DNA from: Paraburkholderia sp. CNPSo 3274
Lineage (GTDB): Bacteria > Pseudomonadota > Gammaproteobacteria > Burkholderiales > Burkholderiaceae
Assembly: GCF_024206475.1 (NCBI RefSeq)
Contig: NZ_JAMBPR010000017.1
Location: 62,001 to 126,000, forward strand
Direction: 5' to 3'
DNA: 64,000 nt
This document shows, piece by piece, positions 46,137 through 57,895 of the stretch. Both the position numbers and the translations under genes were made by a program. The number at the start of each line of letters is the position of its first letter. Position 1 is the stretch's first letter. Under the pieces are notes generated by a model that was given only the letters and a program-made list of their open reading frames with translations, had not been told where the DNA came from and ran no database searches.

Positions 46137-46541
46137 ATGGACGACAACGCAATCGACGCGCTGCTGGAGCGCGTGCTGGCCCCGTGGGTGCGCGCGCTCG
46201 GGATGAAACCCGTCGAGGTCGCGGAAGACAGCGCCACCCTGCGCCTGCCGTTTTCCGGCGAGCTGCGCCATTCGGGCGGCGTGATCTGCGGCCAGGTGTT
46301 CATGGCGGCGGCGGATACGGCCATGATCGTCGCGATAACGGCCGCGCTCGGCGGCTTCAAGCCCATGACGACCGTTGCGCTGAACACCAACTTCATGCGC
46401 GCGGTGCGCAAGGGCGACGTGCTCGTCACGGCGCGAGTGCTGCGCATGGGCCGCAATCTGGTGTTCGGTGAAATAGAACTCTACGACGAAGACGGCCGGA
46501 TGGCGGTTCACGCGACCTCGACTTACGCGCTGCTCGATTAA
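46137..46541 (+). CDS. PaaI-type hotdog thioesterase
   Basis: 134-residue single hotdog-fold thioesterase. The signature RHSGGVICGQVFMAAADTAM, with a Gly-rich turn before the central helix and an acidic residue in it, matches the PaaI/YbgC-like family that hydrolyses acyl-CoA thioesters. TTVALNTNFMRAVRKGDVLV fits the following strands. The substrate cannot be told. It precedes a patatin gene by 48 bp in the same direction, so both may act in lipid turnover. Confidence 0.9.
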   Translation: MDDNAIDALLERVLAPWVRALGMKPVEVAEDSATLRLPFSGELRHSGGVICGQVFMAAADTAMIVAITAALGGFKPMTTVALNTNFMRAVRKGDVLVTARVLRMGRNLVFGEIELYDEDGRMAVHATSTYALLD

Positions 46542-46589
46542 GCTTGGCGCTTCCGATCGTTTTCGGTCGCTTCGAAGGACGTAGAAGGC

Positions 46590-47468
46590 ATGTTCGATCA
46601 GGTGGTTTTCGCTGGCGGCGGCAATCGCTGCTGGTGGCAGGCGGGGTTCTGGGACATCGTCCAGCCAGAGCTGCGCATTCGCCCGCGCGTCATTACGGGC
46701 ATTTCGGCGGGCGCGGCCACCGCGTGCATGCTCTACACGCGCGACGCCGACTGGGTCATGCGCTATTACGAGGAAGCGCTGCGCCACAACAAGCGCAACG
46801 CCTATTGGGGCAATCTGCTGCGCGGCGAGTCGGTGTTTCCGCATTACCGCATCTATCGCCAGGCGCTGCTCGACATCTACGGCGAGCCGTTCACGCAGCT
46901 TCAGGACGCGCCTGAGATCCGCATCGGCGTGTCGCATGTGCCGCGTTGGCTCGGTGCGCGCAGCGCCGTGGCGGCGGGTCTCATTGCGTACAACATCGAA
47001 AAACACATCCGCAAGACGCTGCACCCCACGCTCGGCCGCAAGCTCGGGTTTCATCCGGAGTTCGTGACGGCGCAGGAATGCGCGAGCGTGGAGGATCTGG
47101 CCGATCTCATCCTGCAGTCGTCATGCACGCCGCCGTTCACGCCGGTGCTGCGGCGCGACGGCCGCCCGGTGCTCGATGGCGGCATGGTCGACAACGTGCC
47201 GGTCGGCGCGCTCGATGACACGCCCGGCCGTGTGCTGGTGATGGTGACGCGGCTCTATCCGCGTCCGCAGATGTTCGTGGTGCGGCATCAGGCGGCGCAG
47301 GGCGTGCAGCAGCGCCTTTACGTGCAGCCGTCGGCCAGGGTGCCGATCTCGAGCTGGGACTACACGAGCCCACAGCAGATGCAGCACGCCTACAACCTCG
47401 GCCGAGTGGACGGCGAGCGTTTCCTCGCGCGTTTGCCCGAGGTCATGGAAGCGGCCGCGAACGCCTGA
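46590..47468 (+). CDS. patatin-like phospholipase
   Basis: 292-residue serine acyl hydrolase of the patatin family. The oxyanion-hole loop VVFAGGGNRCWW, the nucleophile elbow GISAGAAT (GxSxG) and the catalytic Asp in LDGGMVDNVPV (DG dyad) are all present. No signal peptide, so it acts in the cytoplasm or on the inner membrane. Likely cotranscribed with the upstream thioesterase. Confidence 0.93.
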   Translation: MFDQVVFAGGGNRCWWQAGFWDIVQPELRIRPRVITGISAGAATACMLYTRDADWVMRYYEEALRHNKRNAYWGNLLRGESVFPHYRIYRQALLDIYGEPFTQLQDAPEIRIGVSHVPRWLGARSAVAAGLIAYNIEKHIRKTLHPTLGRKLGFHPEFVTAQECASVEDLADLILQSSCTPPFTPVLRRDGRPVLDGGMVDNVPVGALDDTPGRVLVMVTRLYPRPQMFVVRHQAAQGVQQRLYVQPSARVPISSWDYTSPQQMQHAYNLGRVDGERFLARLPEVMEAAANA

Positions 47469-47540
47469 ACGCACGCGGCCGAATCAAGAGCAGCTGGAAA
47501 GTGCGGGAGGGGCGGCGCGCGCCGCCCCGCGCGGCCGTGC

Positions 47541-48554
47541 TTACTTGCGGCGGCCGCCTTGCAGTGCTTCGGGGTTTGCGACGCTCGCGTGCTCGCCCGC
47601 GTCGAACGCGAGGATGTTGCCGAACGCCCCGCCGAAATACAACTCGTAGCTCTCGCGCTCCACATAGCCGATGTGCGGTGTGCAGATTACGTTTTCCATG
47701 CGCAGCAGGCTGTAGCCCTGCAGGATCGGCTCGCTCTCGTACACGTCGATCGCGACCATGCCCGGCCGGTTGTGCGCGAGCGCGCCGAGGAGCGCGTTTT
47801 CTTCCATCAGCTCTGCGCGGCTCGTGTTGACGAGCAGCGACGTGGGCTTCATGCGCAGCAGGTCTTCCTGCTTCACGATCCCGCGAGTGTCATCGTGCAG
47901 GCGTAGATGTAGCGACAACACGTCGCTCTCTTCGAACAGCGCCTCGCGGCTTGCGGCGGCTTCGTAGCCATCGGCACGCGCCGCTTCGAGCGAATGCTCG
48001 CGACCCCACACCAGCACGCGCATGCCGAACGCCTTGCCGTAGCCGGCCACGAGCCGGCCGATCTTGCCGTAGCCCCAGATGCCGAGCGTCTGGCCGCGCA
48101 TCACCTGGCCGAGGCCAAAGTTGGGCGGCATCGCCGAGGTCTTGAGGCCCGACTGCTGCCACGCGCCCTGCTTGAGGTTGGCGACGTACTGCGGAATGCG
48201 GCGCTGCGCGGCCATGATGAGCGCCCACGTGAGTTCGGCGGGCGCGACGGGCGAACCGGTGCCTTCGAGTACGGCGATGCCGCGCTCGGTGCAGGCCTCC
48301 ATGTCGATGTGCGGACCGGCCTTGCCCGTCTGGCTGATCATGCGCAGATGCGGGAGCTTGTCGAGCAGTTGCGAGGTGATGCGGGTGCGTTCGCGAATCA
48401 GCACGAGCGCGTCGACTTCGGCGAGGCGGCTGGCGAGCTGGCCGAGGCCGCGCACCGTGTTGTTGAAAACCTTGACCTCGTGGTCGGCGAGCAGTTGAAA
48501 GCAGTCGAGCTTGCGGACGGCGTCCTGGTAGTCGTCAAGGATGGCAATTTTCAT
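47541..48554 (-). CDS. D-isomer 2-hydroxyacid dehydrogenase
   Basis: 337-residue NAD(P)-dependent dehydrogenase of the D-2-hydroxyacid family (phosphoglycerate/hydroxypyruvate type). The nucleotide loop GIWGYGKIGRLVAGYG has the GxGxxG pattern; catalytic Arg in LVNTSRAEL, Glu in DVYESEPI and His in CTPHIGYVERE are present. Substrate is uncertain. It converges with the patatin gene and is divergent from pckG across 426 bp. Confidence 0.92.
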   Translation of the reverse strand: MKIAILDDYQDAVRKLDCFQLLADHEVKVFNNTVRGLGQLASRLAEVDALVLIRERTRITSQLLDKLPHLRMISQTGKAGPHIDMEACTERGIAVLEGTGSPVAPAELTWALIMAAQRRIPQYVANLKQGAWQQSGLKTSAMPPNFGLGQVMRGQTLGIWGYGKIGRLVAGYGKAFGMRVLVWGREHSLEAARADGYEAAASREALFEESDVLSLHLRLHDDTRGIVKQEDLLRMKPTSLLVNTSRAELMEENALLGALAHNRPGMVAIDVYESEPILQGYSLLRMENVICTPHIGYVERESYELYFGGAFGNILAFDAGEHASVANPEALQGGRRK

Positions 48555-48980
48555 GGCAGCGGGTTGTTTTGCGTGTTATGCATCGCGCCTTTCGTAGCGC
48601 GACTTCGGTGTTCATCTGGTGGTTATCCCACTATGCAGCGCCGGGAAGACTGGTATGAATATGGGGAGCCTTCACGTCGCTCGCCGCGTGCAGCAGCAGG
48701 CATTGCAATTGCGCAAGTCCGAGGCTACGCACGCAGGTTATTGACGCGGTAATCAGCCGCGAATTTGCAACTTTTAACAGCTTGTCGGGCTCCGATGCAA
48801 GCCGCTTTACAGACGGTTTCGAACCCCAGGCTAAAGGACCTTGACGACCTGCCCAACTGCGCGAACCGATTCGCATGTTGATCTGCCATCAACATTCGGT
48901 TCGTATGAGTTGCGCCTCTCGCGTGCAGCGTCTAAAAGGGCCGATTCCCTTTTTACAGCCCTAAAAATGGAGACAGCTCG
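48555..48980. other. 426-bp region upstream of pckG
   Basis: Divergent control region for the dehydrogenase and PEP carboxykinase genes. An inverted repeat GCGG / CCGC around a TTGACG (48741-48746) is present, but no matching -10 at normal spacing. No gene or RNA is evident. CRP- or stringent-type control of pckG cannot be judged by eye. Confidence 0.4.
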
Positions 48981-50831
<1,851 letters not shown>

Positions 50832-51146
50832 TCCTGTGACGTGAGTGCTCGCTAACTGAATGGCCGCCTTCGGGCGGCCATTTTTATTTCCGGGGTCGAA
50901 TGCATTGGTGCGGTGCAGAGGCCCGTCTGTTCGGCGCTTGAATGGTTATTTCGCTGCGATGCGCAAAATTGTTTCGTTCGAGGTAACAATCGGACCTCTG
51001 TTGATGCGTTTTGGGGTGCAGTCGAAGAATTCGTAAAGAAAATAGGGGCTTCGGAGGCAACTTCTGCACGATTTCTGCTGTCGTAGGAGAATTCGCGGTT
51101 TCCTCCGCTGATTAACAGCGGGGTAGTAACAGGCAGGAGTTGTCTC
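50832..51146. other. 315-bp region between pckG and lysR
   Basis: Holds the pckG terminator at its start and then AT-richer sequence. A TTGATG (51001-51006) with AAGAAT 18 bp later is a weak promoter candidate for the LysR gene. Nothing else is visible. Confidence 0.4.
50861..50885 (+). terminator. pckG intrinsic terminator
   Basis: TGGCCGCC / GGCGGCCA with TTCG tetraloop and five T residues, 30 bp after the pckG stop. Confidence 0.92.
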
Positions 51147-52256
51147 ATGGATCATTTGCAGTCGATGCGAGTATTTGTCAAAGTGGCCGACCTCGGCAGT
51201 TTCGCCCGGGCCGCTTCTGCGATGGATATTTCCAATGCGGTTGCGACGCGGCACGTTGCCGACCTCGAAGGTCGACTCGGCACGCGTCTGCTCAATCGCA
51301 CGACCCGCAGTCTCTCCCTGACCGAATCGGGTCAGGTCTATCTCGAGCGCGCCCGCCAGATTCTCGATGAGCTCGAGGATGTCGAACAGATGGTCGTCGC
51401 GCGCAATCACGAACCCGTCGGCACGCTGCGCATCGTCGCGCCGGTCGTGTTCGGGCTCCACAACCTCGCTCCGGTGCTGCAGACGTACACGCAGCGCTAT
51501 CCGCAGGTCATTCCCGACGTCACGCTGGTGGACCGTCAGGTCGATCTCGTCGAAGAAGGCTTCGATCTGGGCGTCGTGACCGCGCGCCAGATGCGCAGCG
51601 CCAGCATCGTCACGCGCCGCCTCACCACGGGTTGCATGACCGTGTGCGCCACGCCGGCGTACCTCGAAAAGCACGGCACGCCCACGCGCCCCGAGCACCT
51701 CATGGAGCACCCGAGCCTCTCGCTGCCCTCCGAGTACTGGGGTGACGAGCGCGTTTTCACGGGGCCGGACGGCGAAGTCCGCGTGCGCCCGACCAACGTG
51801 ATCGTGGCGAACAACACCGAGATGCTGCGCCAGTTCGCGCTGCTCGGCATGGGCATCGCGATCCTGCCGAGCTACCTGATTGGCCGCGACATGACGCGCG
51901 GGCGCCTCGTGCGGTTGCTTGGCGACTATCGTCTGCCGCAGGTGGAGATCAACGTCGCGTATCCGAGCCGCCGTCACCTGCCGGCCAAGGTGCGCACGTT
52001 CATCGACCACCTCGTCGAGCACTTCAGCCAGACGCCGAACAGCCAGCTCGGCGAGCAGTGGGTCAAGGACGGCCTCGCGCGTCCGGCAGTAGCGGCTCGC
52101 AATGGCGTTGCGAGCGAGGACTACGATGGCGCGCAGCCCGTGCAGGGCGGGAGCCTGCATGACGGCGAGCACAACGGCATGGACGGCGAGCGCGCACCGA
52201 AAGCCGCGCGCGCTTCGGCAGCACGCACCCGGACTTCGGCGATCTCGCCGCTATAA
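51147..52256 (+). CDS. LysR-family transcriptional regulator
   Basis: 369-residue LysR regulator with the N-terminal winged HTH (LQSMRVFVKVADLGSFARAA, then AVATRHVADLEGRLGTRLLNR) and a periplasmic-binding-like effector domain (about 90-300). The C-terminal 60 residues beyond the usual end are low-complexity and acidic then Ala/Arg-rich, longer than in most LysR proteins. Target unknown: neither flanking gene is divergent from it, so no adjacent operon is implied. Confidence 0.93.
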   Translation: MDHLQSMRVFVKVADLGSFARAASAMDISNAVATRHVADLEGRLGTRLLNRTTRSLSLTESGQVYLERARQILDELEDVEQMVVARNHEPVGTLRIVAPVVFGLHNLAPVLQTYTQRYPQVIPDVTLVDRQVDLVEEGFDLGVVTARQMRSASIVTRRLTTGCMTVCATPAYLEKHGTPTRPEHLMEHPSLSLPSEYWGDERVFTGPDGEVRVRPTNVIVANNTEMLRQFALLGMGIAILPSYLIGRDMTRGRLVRLLGDYRLPQVEINVAYPSRRHLPAKVRTFIDHLVEHFSQTPNSQLGEQWVKDGLARPAVAARNGVASEDYDGAQPVQGGSLHDGEHNGMDGERAPKAARASAARTRTSAISPL

Positions 52257-52283
52257 GCCTGATATCACCGTTCATCGGTCGAT

Positions 52284-52320
52284 AAAAAAGGCGCAGCTTC
52301 GTGAGAAGCTGCGCCTTTTT
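52284..52320. terminator. bidirectional terminator between lysR and topB
   Basis: AAAAAGGCGCAGCTTC / GAAGCTGCGCCTTTTT with a GTGA loop, between convergent genes. Confidence 0.92.
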
Positions 52321-52363
52321 GTCTGGCTGTGCTCGGGCCGCCGACGGCCCGAGAAAGGACCGC

Positions 52364-55021
52364 TTACGACCCTGTCTTGCGCGCCGGCGTCTTGCGGGCG
52401 GCGGTCTTGCGCGCCGGTGCGGCTTTGGCGGCCGCCGTCTTGCGCGCGGGCTTCGCCGCCTTGCCTTCTTCAGCCGAATCCGCCGCGTCGTTCGCGGCAT
52501 CGTCTGCTTCAGCCGATGCGGCCGATTTCTTCGCGGCCGTTTTGGCCGCCGTCTTCGCACTCGGCTCCTTCTTCTCGAACTCGAAGCCGATCTTGCCGTC
52601 CGGCTGCTTGACGAGGAAAGCCTTGAAGTTGCGGCCCGTACGCGACGATTTGAAGTTCGTCAGCAAGTCGGTGCGGCCTTCGGCCAGCAGCTTGGCCATC
52701 TGGTCGCGCGTGATCTCCTGCTGAAGGATCACCTTGCCCGAGCGGAAGTCGCAGCTCTTCGGATTGGCAACCGAGTGCTCGCACACGTAGCTCATGCCGT
52801 GCTCGTACACGCGGCCCTTGCACTTCGGGCATGCGCCCACCGGCTCCTGCTCCGAGAAGTCGGGCACTTCGCCATCTTCAGCGCCAGAGTCCTGGCCGAA
52901 ATCGAACTCGAGCTTGTAGTTCTTGATTTCGTCGTCGAACGAGAGCTTGAGGATGGCGGAGAACGGCCGGCCCATCTTGCTGCGGAAGCCCGAGAGCGGG
53001 CCGATCGTCTTGTTCTGCAGCAGCTCTTCCACTTCGGGGATTTCGAACTGACGGCCGCCCGGAATCTTCGAGATCGAGAACTCGCACTTCGTGCATGCGA
53101 AGCGGCGGTAGTTTTCCTTCACCTGGCCGCCGCAATTCGGGCACGGCGTTTGAAGCGTCGCGTAGTCGCCGGGGATCGTGTCCGAGTCGTATTCCTTCGC
53201 GCGCTTCACGATGGTCTGCGTCATGCGGGCGATTTCCTGCATGAACGCGTCACGCGGGAGCTTGCCGCGCTCCATCTGCGAAAGCTTGTACTCCCATTCG
53301 CCAGTGAGTTCCGGCGCGGTGAGTTCTTTCACGTCGAGACCCCGCAGCAGCGTCATGAGCTGGAACGCTTTGGCCGTAGGGATCAGTTCGCGGCCTTCGC
53401 GCACGAGATACTTTTCGCCGAGCAGACCTTCGATGATTGCCGCGCGCGTGGCCGGCGTGCCAAGGCCCTTGGCGGCCATGGCCTCGCGCAGCTCTTCGTC
53501 GTCCACGAGCTTGCCCGCGCCTTCCATGGCCGAGAGCAGCGTCGCTTCGTTGTAGCGCGCAGGCGGCTTGGTCACGAGCTGATGCGCCGCGATCTTGTCG
53601 GTCTTGACCTTCTCGTCCTTCTTCACCGGCACGAGGTTGGCGTCGTCGCCGCCCGCGTCGCGGCCATAGACCTGCAGCCAGCCCGGCTCGACCAGCACCT
53701 TGCCTTCGGTCTTGAAGTGATGTCCTGCGACTTCGGTGATACGCGTGGTGACGCGATATTCCGCCGCCGGGAAAAACACGGCGAGGAAGCGCTTCACGAC
53801 GAGGTCGTACAGCTTCTGTTCGGGCTCCGAGAGCGACTTCGGCGCCTGCAGCGTGGGGATGATGGCGAAGTGGTCGCTGATCTTCGAATTGTCGAAAATA
53901 CGCTTGTTTGGCTTCACCCAGCCCTTGTCGAGCACCTGCTTGGCGTGCGGCAGGTAGTTGTTGCTCTCCTTGAGCATCTCGAGCGTGTGCTTGACCGTTT
54001 CGAGATAGTCCTCGGGCAGCGCGCGCGCGTCGGTACGCGGATAGGTGAGCACCTTGTGCTTTTCGTACAACGCCTGGGCGAGGCCTAGCGTGTTCTTCGC
54101 CGAGAAGCCGAAGCGGCCGTTGGCTTCACGCTGCAGGCTCGTCAGGTCGAAGAGCGCGGGCGAGAGCTGGGTGGACGGCTTCGATTCTTCGCTGACCGTG
54201 CCTTCGCGGCCGTGGCAGGCGGCGACGATCGTCTCGGCAGCCGGCAGGCTCCAGAGGCGCGAATCGCGCTTTTCCGGATCGAACTCGTCCCTCTTGAATT
54301 TCGGGTCGTACCAGCGGCCTTCATAGAAACCGCCCGCGCAGACGAACTCCGCACGCACTTCCCAATAATCGCGCGGGATGAAACGGCGGATTTTCTCTTC
54401 GCGTTCAACGACGATCGACAACGTTGGCGTCTGAACGCGGCCAACCGTCGTGAGGAAGAAGCCACCGCCCTTGCTGTTGAAGGCGGTCATCGCGCGCGTG
54501 CCGTTGATGCCGACGAGCCAGTCGGCTTCCGAGCGGCAGCGGGCGGCGTCGGCGAGCGGCTGCATGTCGTGGTCGCTGCGCAGGTTCGCGAAGCCGTCGC
54601 GGATCGCCTGCGGCGTCATCGACTGGAGCCACAGGCGCTGGACCGGCTGCTTCGCCTTTGCGTGCTGCGCGATGAGGCGGAAGATCAGCTCGCCCTCGCG
54701 CCCCGCGTCGCAGGCGTTGATGAGCTGCGTGACGTCCTTGCGCTTCATCAGCTTGTTGAGCACCTTGAGCCGCGATTCGCTCTTGGCGATCGGGTTCAGG
54801 TCGAAGTGCGGCGGGATCACGGGCAGGTGAGCAAAGCTCCACTTGCCGCGCTTGACCTCGTATTCTTCCGGCGCTGCGATTTCGAGCAGATGGCCGACCG
54901 CCGACGAGAGCACGTAGTCGTCGCTCTCGTAGTACTCGTCATGCTTGGTAAAACCGCCCAGCGCGCGCGCGATGTCGTTCGCGACGGATGGCTTCTCGGC
55001 GATGATCAGAGCTTTGGACAT
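52364..55021 (-). CDS. topB: DNA topoisomerase III
   Basis: Type IA topoisomerase that decatenates and relaxes DNA. From ATG 55021 it has 885 residues: TOPRIM domain (MSKALIIAEKPSVANDIARA; NACDAGREGELIF at 103-115), active-site Tyr327 in KVLTYPRTDARALP, and C-terminal zinc ribbons (CPNCGGQVKENYRRF; CPKCKGRVYEHG). The last about 80 residues form an Ala/Lys/Thr-rich, histone H1-like tail ending RKTPARKTGS, which probably adds nonspecific DNA binding. Standard topB size is about 650, so the zinc region and tail account for the excess. Confidence 0.96.
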   Translation of the reverse strand: MSKALIIAEKPSVANDIARALGGFTKHDEYYESDDYVLSSAVGHLLEIAAPEEYEVKRGKWSFAHLPVIPPHFDLNPIAKSESRLKVLNKLMKRKDVTQLINACDAGREGELIFRLIAQHAKAKQPVQRLWLQSMTPQAIRDGFANLRSDHDMQPLADAARCRSEADWLVGINGTRAMTAFNSKGGGFFLTTVGRVQTPTLSIVVEREEKIRRFIPRDYWEVRAEFVCAGGFYEGRWYDPKFKRDEFDPEKRDSRLWSLPAAETIVAACHGREGTVSEESKPSTQLSPALFDLTSLQREANGRFGFSAKNTLGLAQALYEKHKVLTYPRTDARALPEDYLETVKHTLEMLKESNNYLPHAKQVLDKGWVKPNKRIFDNSKISDHFAIIPTLQAPKSLSEPEQKLYDLVVKRFLAVFFPAAEYRVTTRITEVAGHHFKTEGKVLVEPGWLQVYGRDAGGDDANLVPVKKDEKVKTDKIAAHQLVTKPPARYNEATLLSAMEGAGKLVDDEELREAMAAKGLGTPATRAAIIEGLLGEKYLVREGRELIPTAKAFQLMTLLRGLDVKELTAPELTGEWEYKLSQMERGKLPRDAFMQEIARMTQTIVKRAKEYDSDTIPGDYATLQTPCPNCGGQVKENYRRFACTKCEFSISKIPGGRQFEIPEVEELLQNKTIGPLSGFRSKMGRPFSAILKLSFDDEIKNYKLEFDFGQDSGAEDGEVPDFSEQEPVGACPKCKGRVYEHGMSYVCEHSVANPKSCDFRSGKVILQQEITRDQMAKLLAEGRTDLLTNFKSSRTGRNFKAFLVKQPDGKIGFEFEKKEPSAKTAAKTAAKKSAASAEADDAANDAADSAEEGKAAKPARKTAAAKAAPARKTAARKTPARKTGS

Positions 55022-55277
55022 GACTGGTTGCTTGTGGGTGTATCCGGTTGGCGCCCCGGGGCCGATGCCGCCTGAATGGGCGCTTGGGCGCGATGCCCGC
55101 GTTGCTGCCCCGCTCGGGGGGCCGTTCTCGACCGCTTTATAGCACATGGCGCGCCGGCGTCGATTTTTGCGTCATCTCATGACAACACCCGCGCACCCGC
55201 CAGGGCGCCCAATCATAAGGGCGCGCCAGGTCGTGCGGCAAGCGGCGCTTCTGATCGGGGCCAGATGCTGGTTGCGC

Positions 55278-55655
55278 TCAAACCGCAGTCAGGGCGGGGC
55301 GCAGCTTGGGCGCATCGGACACGCCCGGCAGCGCTGTGAGGTCCGAGAGCATGCGCTCGACCACGGCGGCGTGCGGCAGGACCGTGCCGAAAAAGCGCGT
55401 GGCGTGACCGTCTTCGATCAGGATGGTCGGGAAATTCTCGACATCGAGATCGTCGAAGCGGTCGGCATGGGTTTCGATGTCGATGTACGCAAAGCAGACA
55501 TCGGGATGCGCCTCGGCGATGCGGTCGAACGTGGCGCGGTAGTCGCGGCACGTCCCGCACCATTGCGCGCACAGGCACGCGACGAACAGCGTGTCCTGGT
55601 CGCTGACGCGTTCGGCGATCTGATCGGCGTCGGTGTCGAGGTCTAGCGCGGGCAT
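55278..55655 (-). CDS. thioredoxin-like protein
   Basis: 125-residue thioredoxin-fold protein from ATG 55655 (AAGGAA upstream). It has the redox motif WCGTC (Cys33/Cys36) and the cis-proline region VENFPTILIED. The motif differs from WCGPC of thioredoxin 1. An extra cysteine pair (FVACLCAQ) precedes it. No signal peptide, so cytoplasmic. Located before dprA, in the same direction. Confidence 0.88.
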   Translation of the reverse strand: MPALDLDTDADQIAERVSDQDTLFVACLCAQWCGTCRDYRATFDRIAEAHPDVCFAYIDIETHADRFDDLDVENFPTILIEDGHATRFFGTVLPHAAVVERMLSDLTALPGVSDAPKLRPALTAV

Positions 55656-55748
55656 GGTGGTTCCTTGCGTTCTCTTATATATAGAGCGGGTATTTGGCGC
55701 GAATGTATCACGGCGGCGCGGGCGGTGATGCTCTCCCAATCCGCGGCA

Positions 55749-57014
55749 TCAGGCGCGCGAGGCCCGCACGAACCAGCCGCCCGGCAGGGCGTCGAGGTGT
55801 CCCGCGAGTTCGAGTTGCAGCAGCGTGCCTTGCAGCACCGCTTCGGTCATGTCGGTGCGCTGTGCGAGGATTTCAACCGTGGCCGGTGCGTGACCGAGCG
55901 CTTCGAGCAGGCGCCGGGCTTCGGCGCCAAGACTTGCGGGCGATTTTCGTGCTTTAGCACGATTCGCACGCGGTGGCTCGGAACGTGGGCTTTCGGGCGC
56001 TAGCAGTGGCGTCTCGCTTGCGTCGTCGTCGCGCTGCATGTGACCGAAGGGAATCGAGACCTTCTGGCGGCATTGCCCCCGCCGCGACGCGAGCGCGCGC
56101 CTGGCACCCGAGGGTGGCCCGACGTTCAGTGCGTCGAGCACCTCTTCGGGCGTTTCGACCAGCTGTGCGCCCTGCTTGATGAGCCCGTGGCAGCCACGCG
56201 TGAGCGGCGCGTGAATCGAACCGGGCAACGCGAATACGTCGCGTCCCATTTCGTTGGCGAGCCTTGCCGTGATGAGCGAGCCGGAACGTTGTGCGGCCTC
56301 GACCACCACCACGCCTTCGACGAGCGCGGCAATCACGCGGTTGCGCTGTGGAAAGTTCGCGGAGCGCGCCGGGGTGCCAAGCGGCCATTCGGAGACGAGC
56401 GCGCCGTGTGCGGCGATCTCCGTGGCGAGTGGGTGATGGGCCGGGGGATAGACGAGATCCGCGCCGGTGCCGATCACGGCGACGGTGCCGCCATGTTCGT
56501 GGAGCGCGCCGCGATGCGCGGCGCCGTCCACGCCGAGCGCGAGCCCCGAGACGACCGTGAGACCCGACGCGGCGAGTGTGCGCGCGAAGCGCGCGGCGTC
56601 TTCGACGGCCTGCGGCGTGGCGTTGCGGCTGCCCACGACGGCTACTGCGCGTGCGTGGAGCAGTTCGAGCCGGCCCTTTGCGTAGAGCAGCGGCGGTGGA
56701 TCGGGCATATCGAGCAGGCGGCCCGGATAGGCCGGGTCGGCAAGCGTGATGAGCGCGTTGCCGGACGCCGCGAGCCACGCCTGCAGGGCTTCGAGTCGTG
56801 CTGCGAAGTCAGGGCGGGGCTCGGCCAGTGCGGCATGTGCGGCTTGCGCACCGGCCACCGCGGCGAGTGCGGTGAACGGCTGGGCCAGCACGTTTTGAGG
56901 CAGGCCGAACGCGCCGAGCAGCGCACGCAACGCAGTGGGCCTCAGGCCGCGCGCGAGGGCGAGGCGCAGCCAGTCGGCCAGTTCTTCGGGAGACAGCGGC
57001 AAGGTCGTCGGCAT
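55749..57014 (-). CDS. dprA: DNA processing protein DprA
   Basis: Binds incoming single-stranded DNA and loads RecA during natural transformation. 421 residues from ATG 57014: N-terminal SAM/HhH-like part, Rossmann DprA core (AVAVVGSRNATPQAVEDAAR; GLTVVSGLALGVDGAAHRGAL; RSANFPQRNRVIAAL; VVVVEAAQRSGSLITARLA), and C-terminal winged-helix (about 355-415). The linker between core and winged helix is a disordered Arg/Ser/Pro stretch. Confidence 0.95.
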   Translation of the reverse strand: MPTTLPLSPEELADWLRLALARGLRPTALRALLGAFGLPQNVLAQPFTALAAVAGAQAAHAALAEPRPDFAARLEALQAWLAASGNALITLADPAYPGRLLDMPDPPPLLYAKGRLELLHARAVAVVGSRNATPQAVEDAARFARTLAASGLTVVSGLALGVDGAAHRGALHEHGGTVAVIGTGADLVYPPAHHPLATEIAAHGALVSEWPLGTPARSANFPQRNRVIAALVEGVVVVEAAQRSGSLITARLANEMGRDVFALPGSIHAPLTRGCHGLIKQGAQLVETPEEVLDALNVGPPSGARRALASRRGQCRQKVSIPFGHMQRDDDASETPLLAPESPRSEPPRANRAKARKSPASLGAEARRLLEALGHAPATVEILAQRTDMTEAVLQGTLLQLELAGHLDALPGGWFVRASRA

Positions 57015-57298
57015 TGCGTTTCCCCGGCGCGGACGGTTTGCCGCACCTCGTGATAAAATTTTCACCATCCGAAATACACCGTGGCGTCCTTATCCGTGGC
57101 ATTGCCCGCACGCCTTCTGGCGCAGCGCATTCACACGGGCGACAGCGTGTTCAACGTTGAATTGCGGCCCTTTCGTCCGAATATGAGGAGATATCCTCCG
57201 TATCCGGCACCGGACCCGCAAGCTGGTCGAATGGCCAGGCCGCGCATCGTTCCCTGTTCCTGGCTCAATCAGGCGCCCATCGAGAAACCCGTTAAATC

Positions 57299-57802
57299 AT
57301 GGCTCTACTGAACATTCTTCATTACCCGGACAAGCGTTTGCACAAGGTCGCGAAGCCGGTCGAGGTGGTCAACGACCGCATCCGCAAACTGGTCGCCGAC
57401 ATGGCCGAAACCATGTACGGCGCGCCGGGCGTCGGTCTCGCGGCCACCCAGGTCGACGTGCATGAGCGCGTCGTGGTGATCGACGTTTCCGACGCGCACG
57501 ATGAGCTGCGCGTGTTCATCAACCCGGAGATCATCTGGTCGAGCGCCGAGCGCGAAGTGCATGAGGAAGGCTGTCTTTCAGTGCCGGGCATCTACGACGA
57601 AGTCGAGCGCGCGGAAAAGGTGCGCGTGCGCGCGATGAACGAAAAGGGCGAGACCTACGAGATCGACTGCGAAGGGCTGCTCGCGGTGTGCATCCAGCAC
57701 GAAATGGATCACCTGATGGGCAAGGTGTTCGTCGAATACCTCTCGTCGCTCAAGCAGACGCGCATCCGGAGCAAGATGAAGAAGCTCGAACGCGCGATGT
57801 AA
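57299..57802 (+). CDS. def: peptide deformylase
   Basis: Removes the N-terminal formyl group from nascent proteins using a metal ion. 167 residues with all three motifs: GVGLAATQ (44-51), EGCLSVPG (90-97) containing the metal Cys, and HEMDH (134-138). Divergent from dprA and cotranscribed with fmt, which adds the formyl group to initiator tRNA. Confidence 0.97.
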   Translation: MALLNILHYPDKRLHKVAKPVEVVNDRIRKLVADMAETMYGAPGVGLAATQVDVHERVVVIDVSDAHDELRVFINPEIIWSSAEREVHEEGCLSVPGIYDEVERAEKVRVRAMNEKGETYEIDCEGLLAVCIQHEMDHLMGKVFVEYLSSLKQTRIRSKMKKLERAM

Positions 57803-57895
57803 TCGCGATCTGATCGTCGATTCGATCGTCGCCTTGACCGTAGTACGCCGCGCCGTCTCTTTCTTCATCAACCCGCCGCCACGCACCGAGCGCCC

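Noticed and set aside
57081-57311. Small GTG frame between dprA and def
   Set aside because: Runs into def in another frame, has no ribosome binding site and lies in the promoter region.
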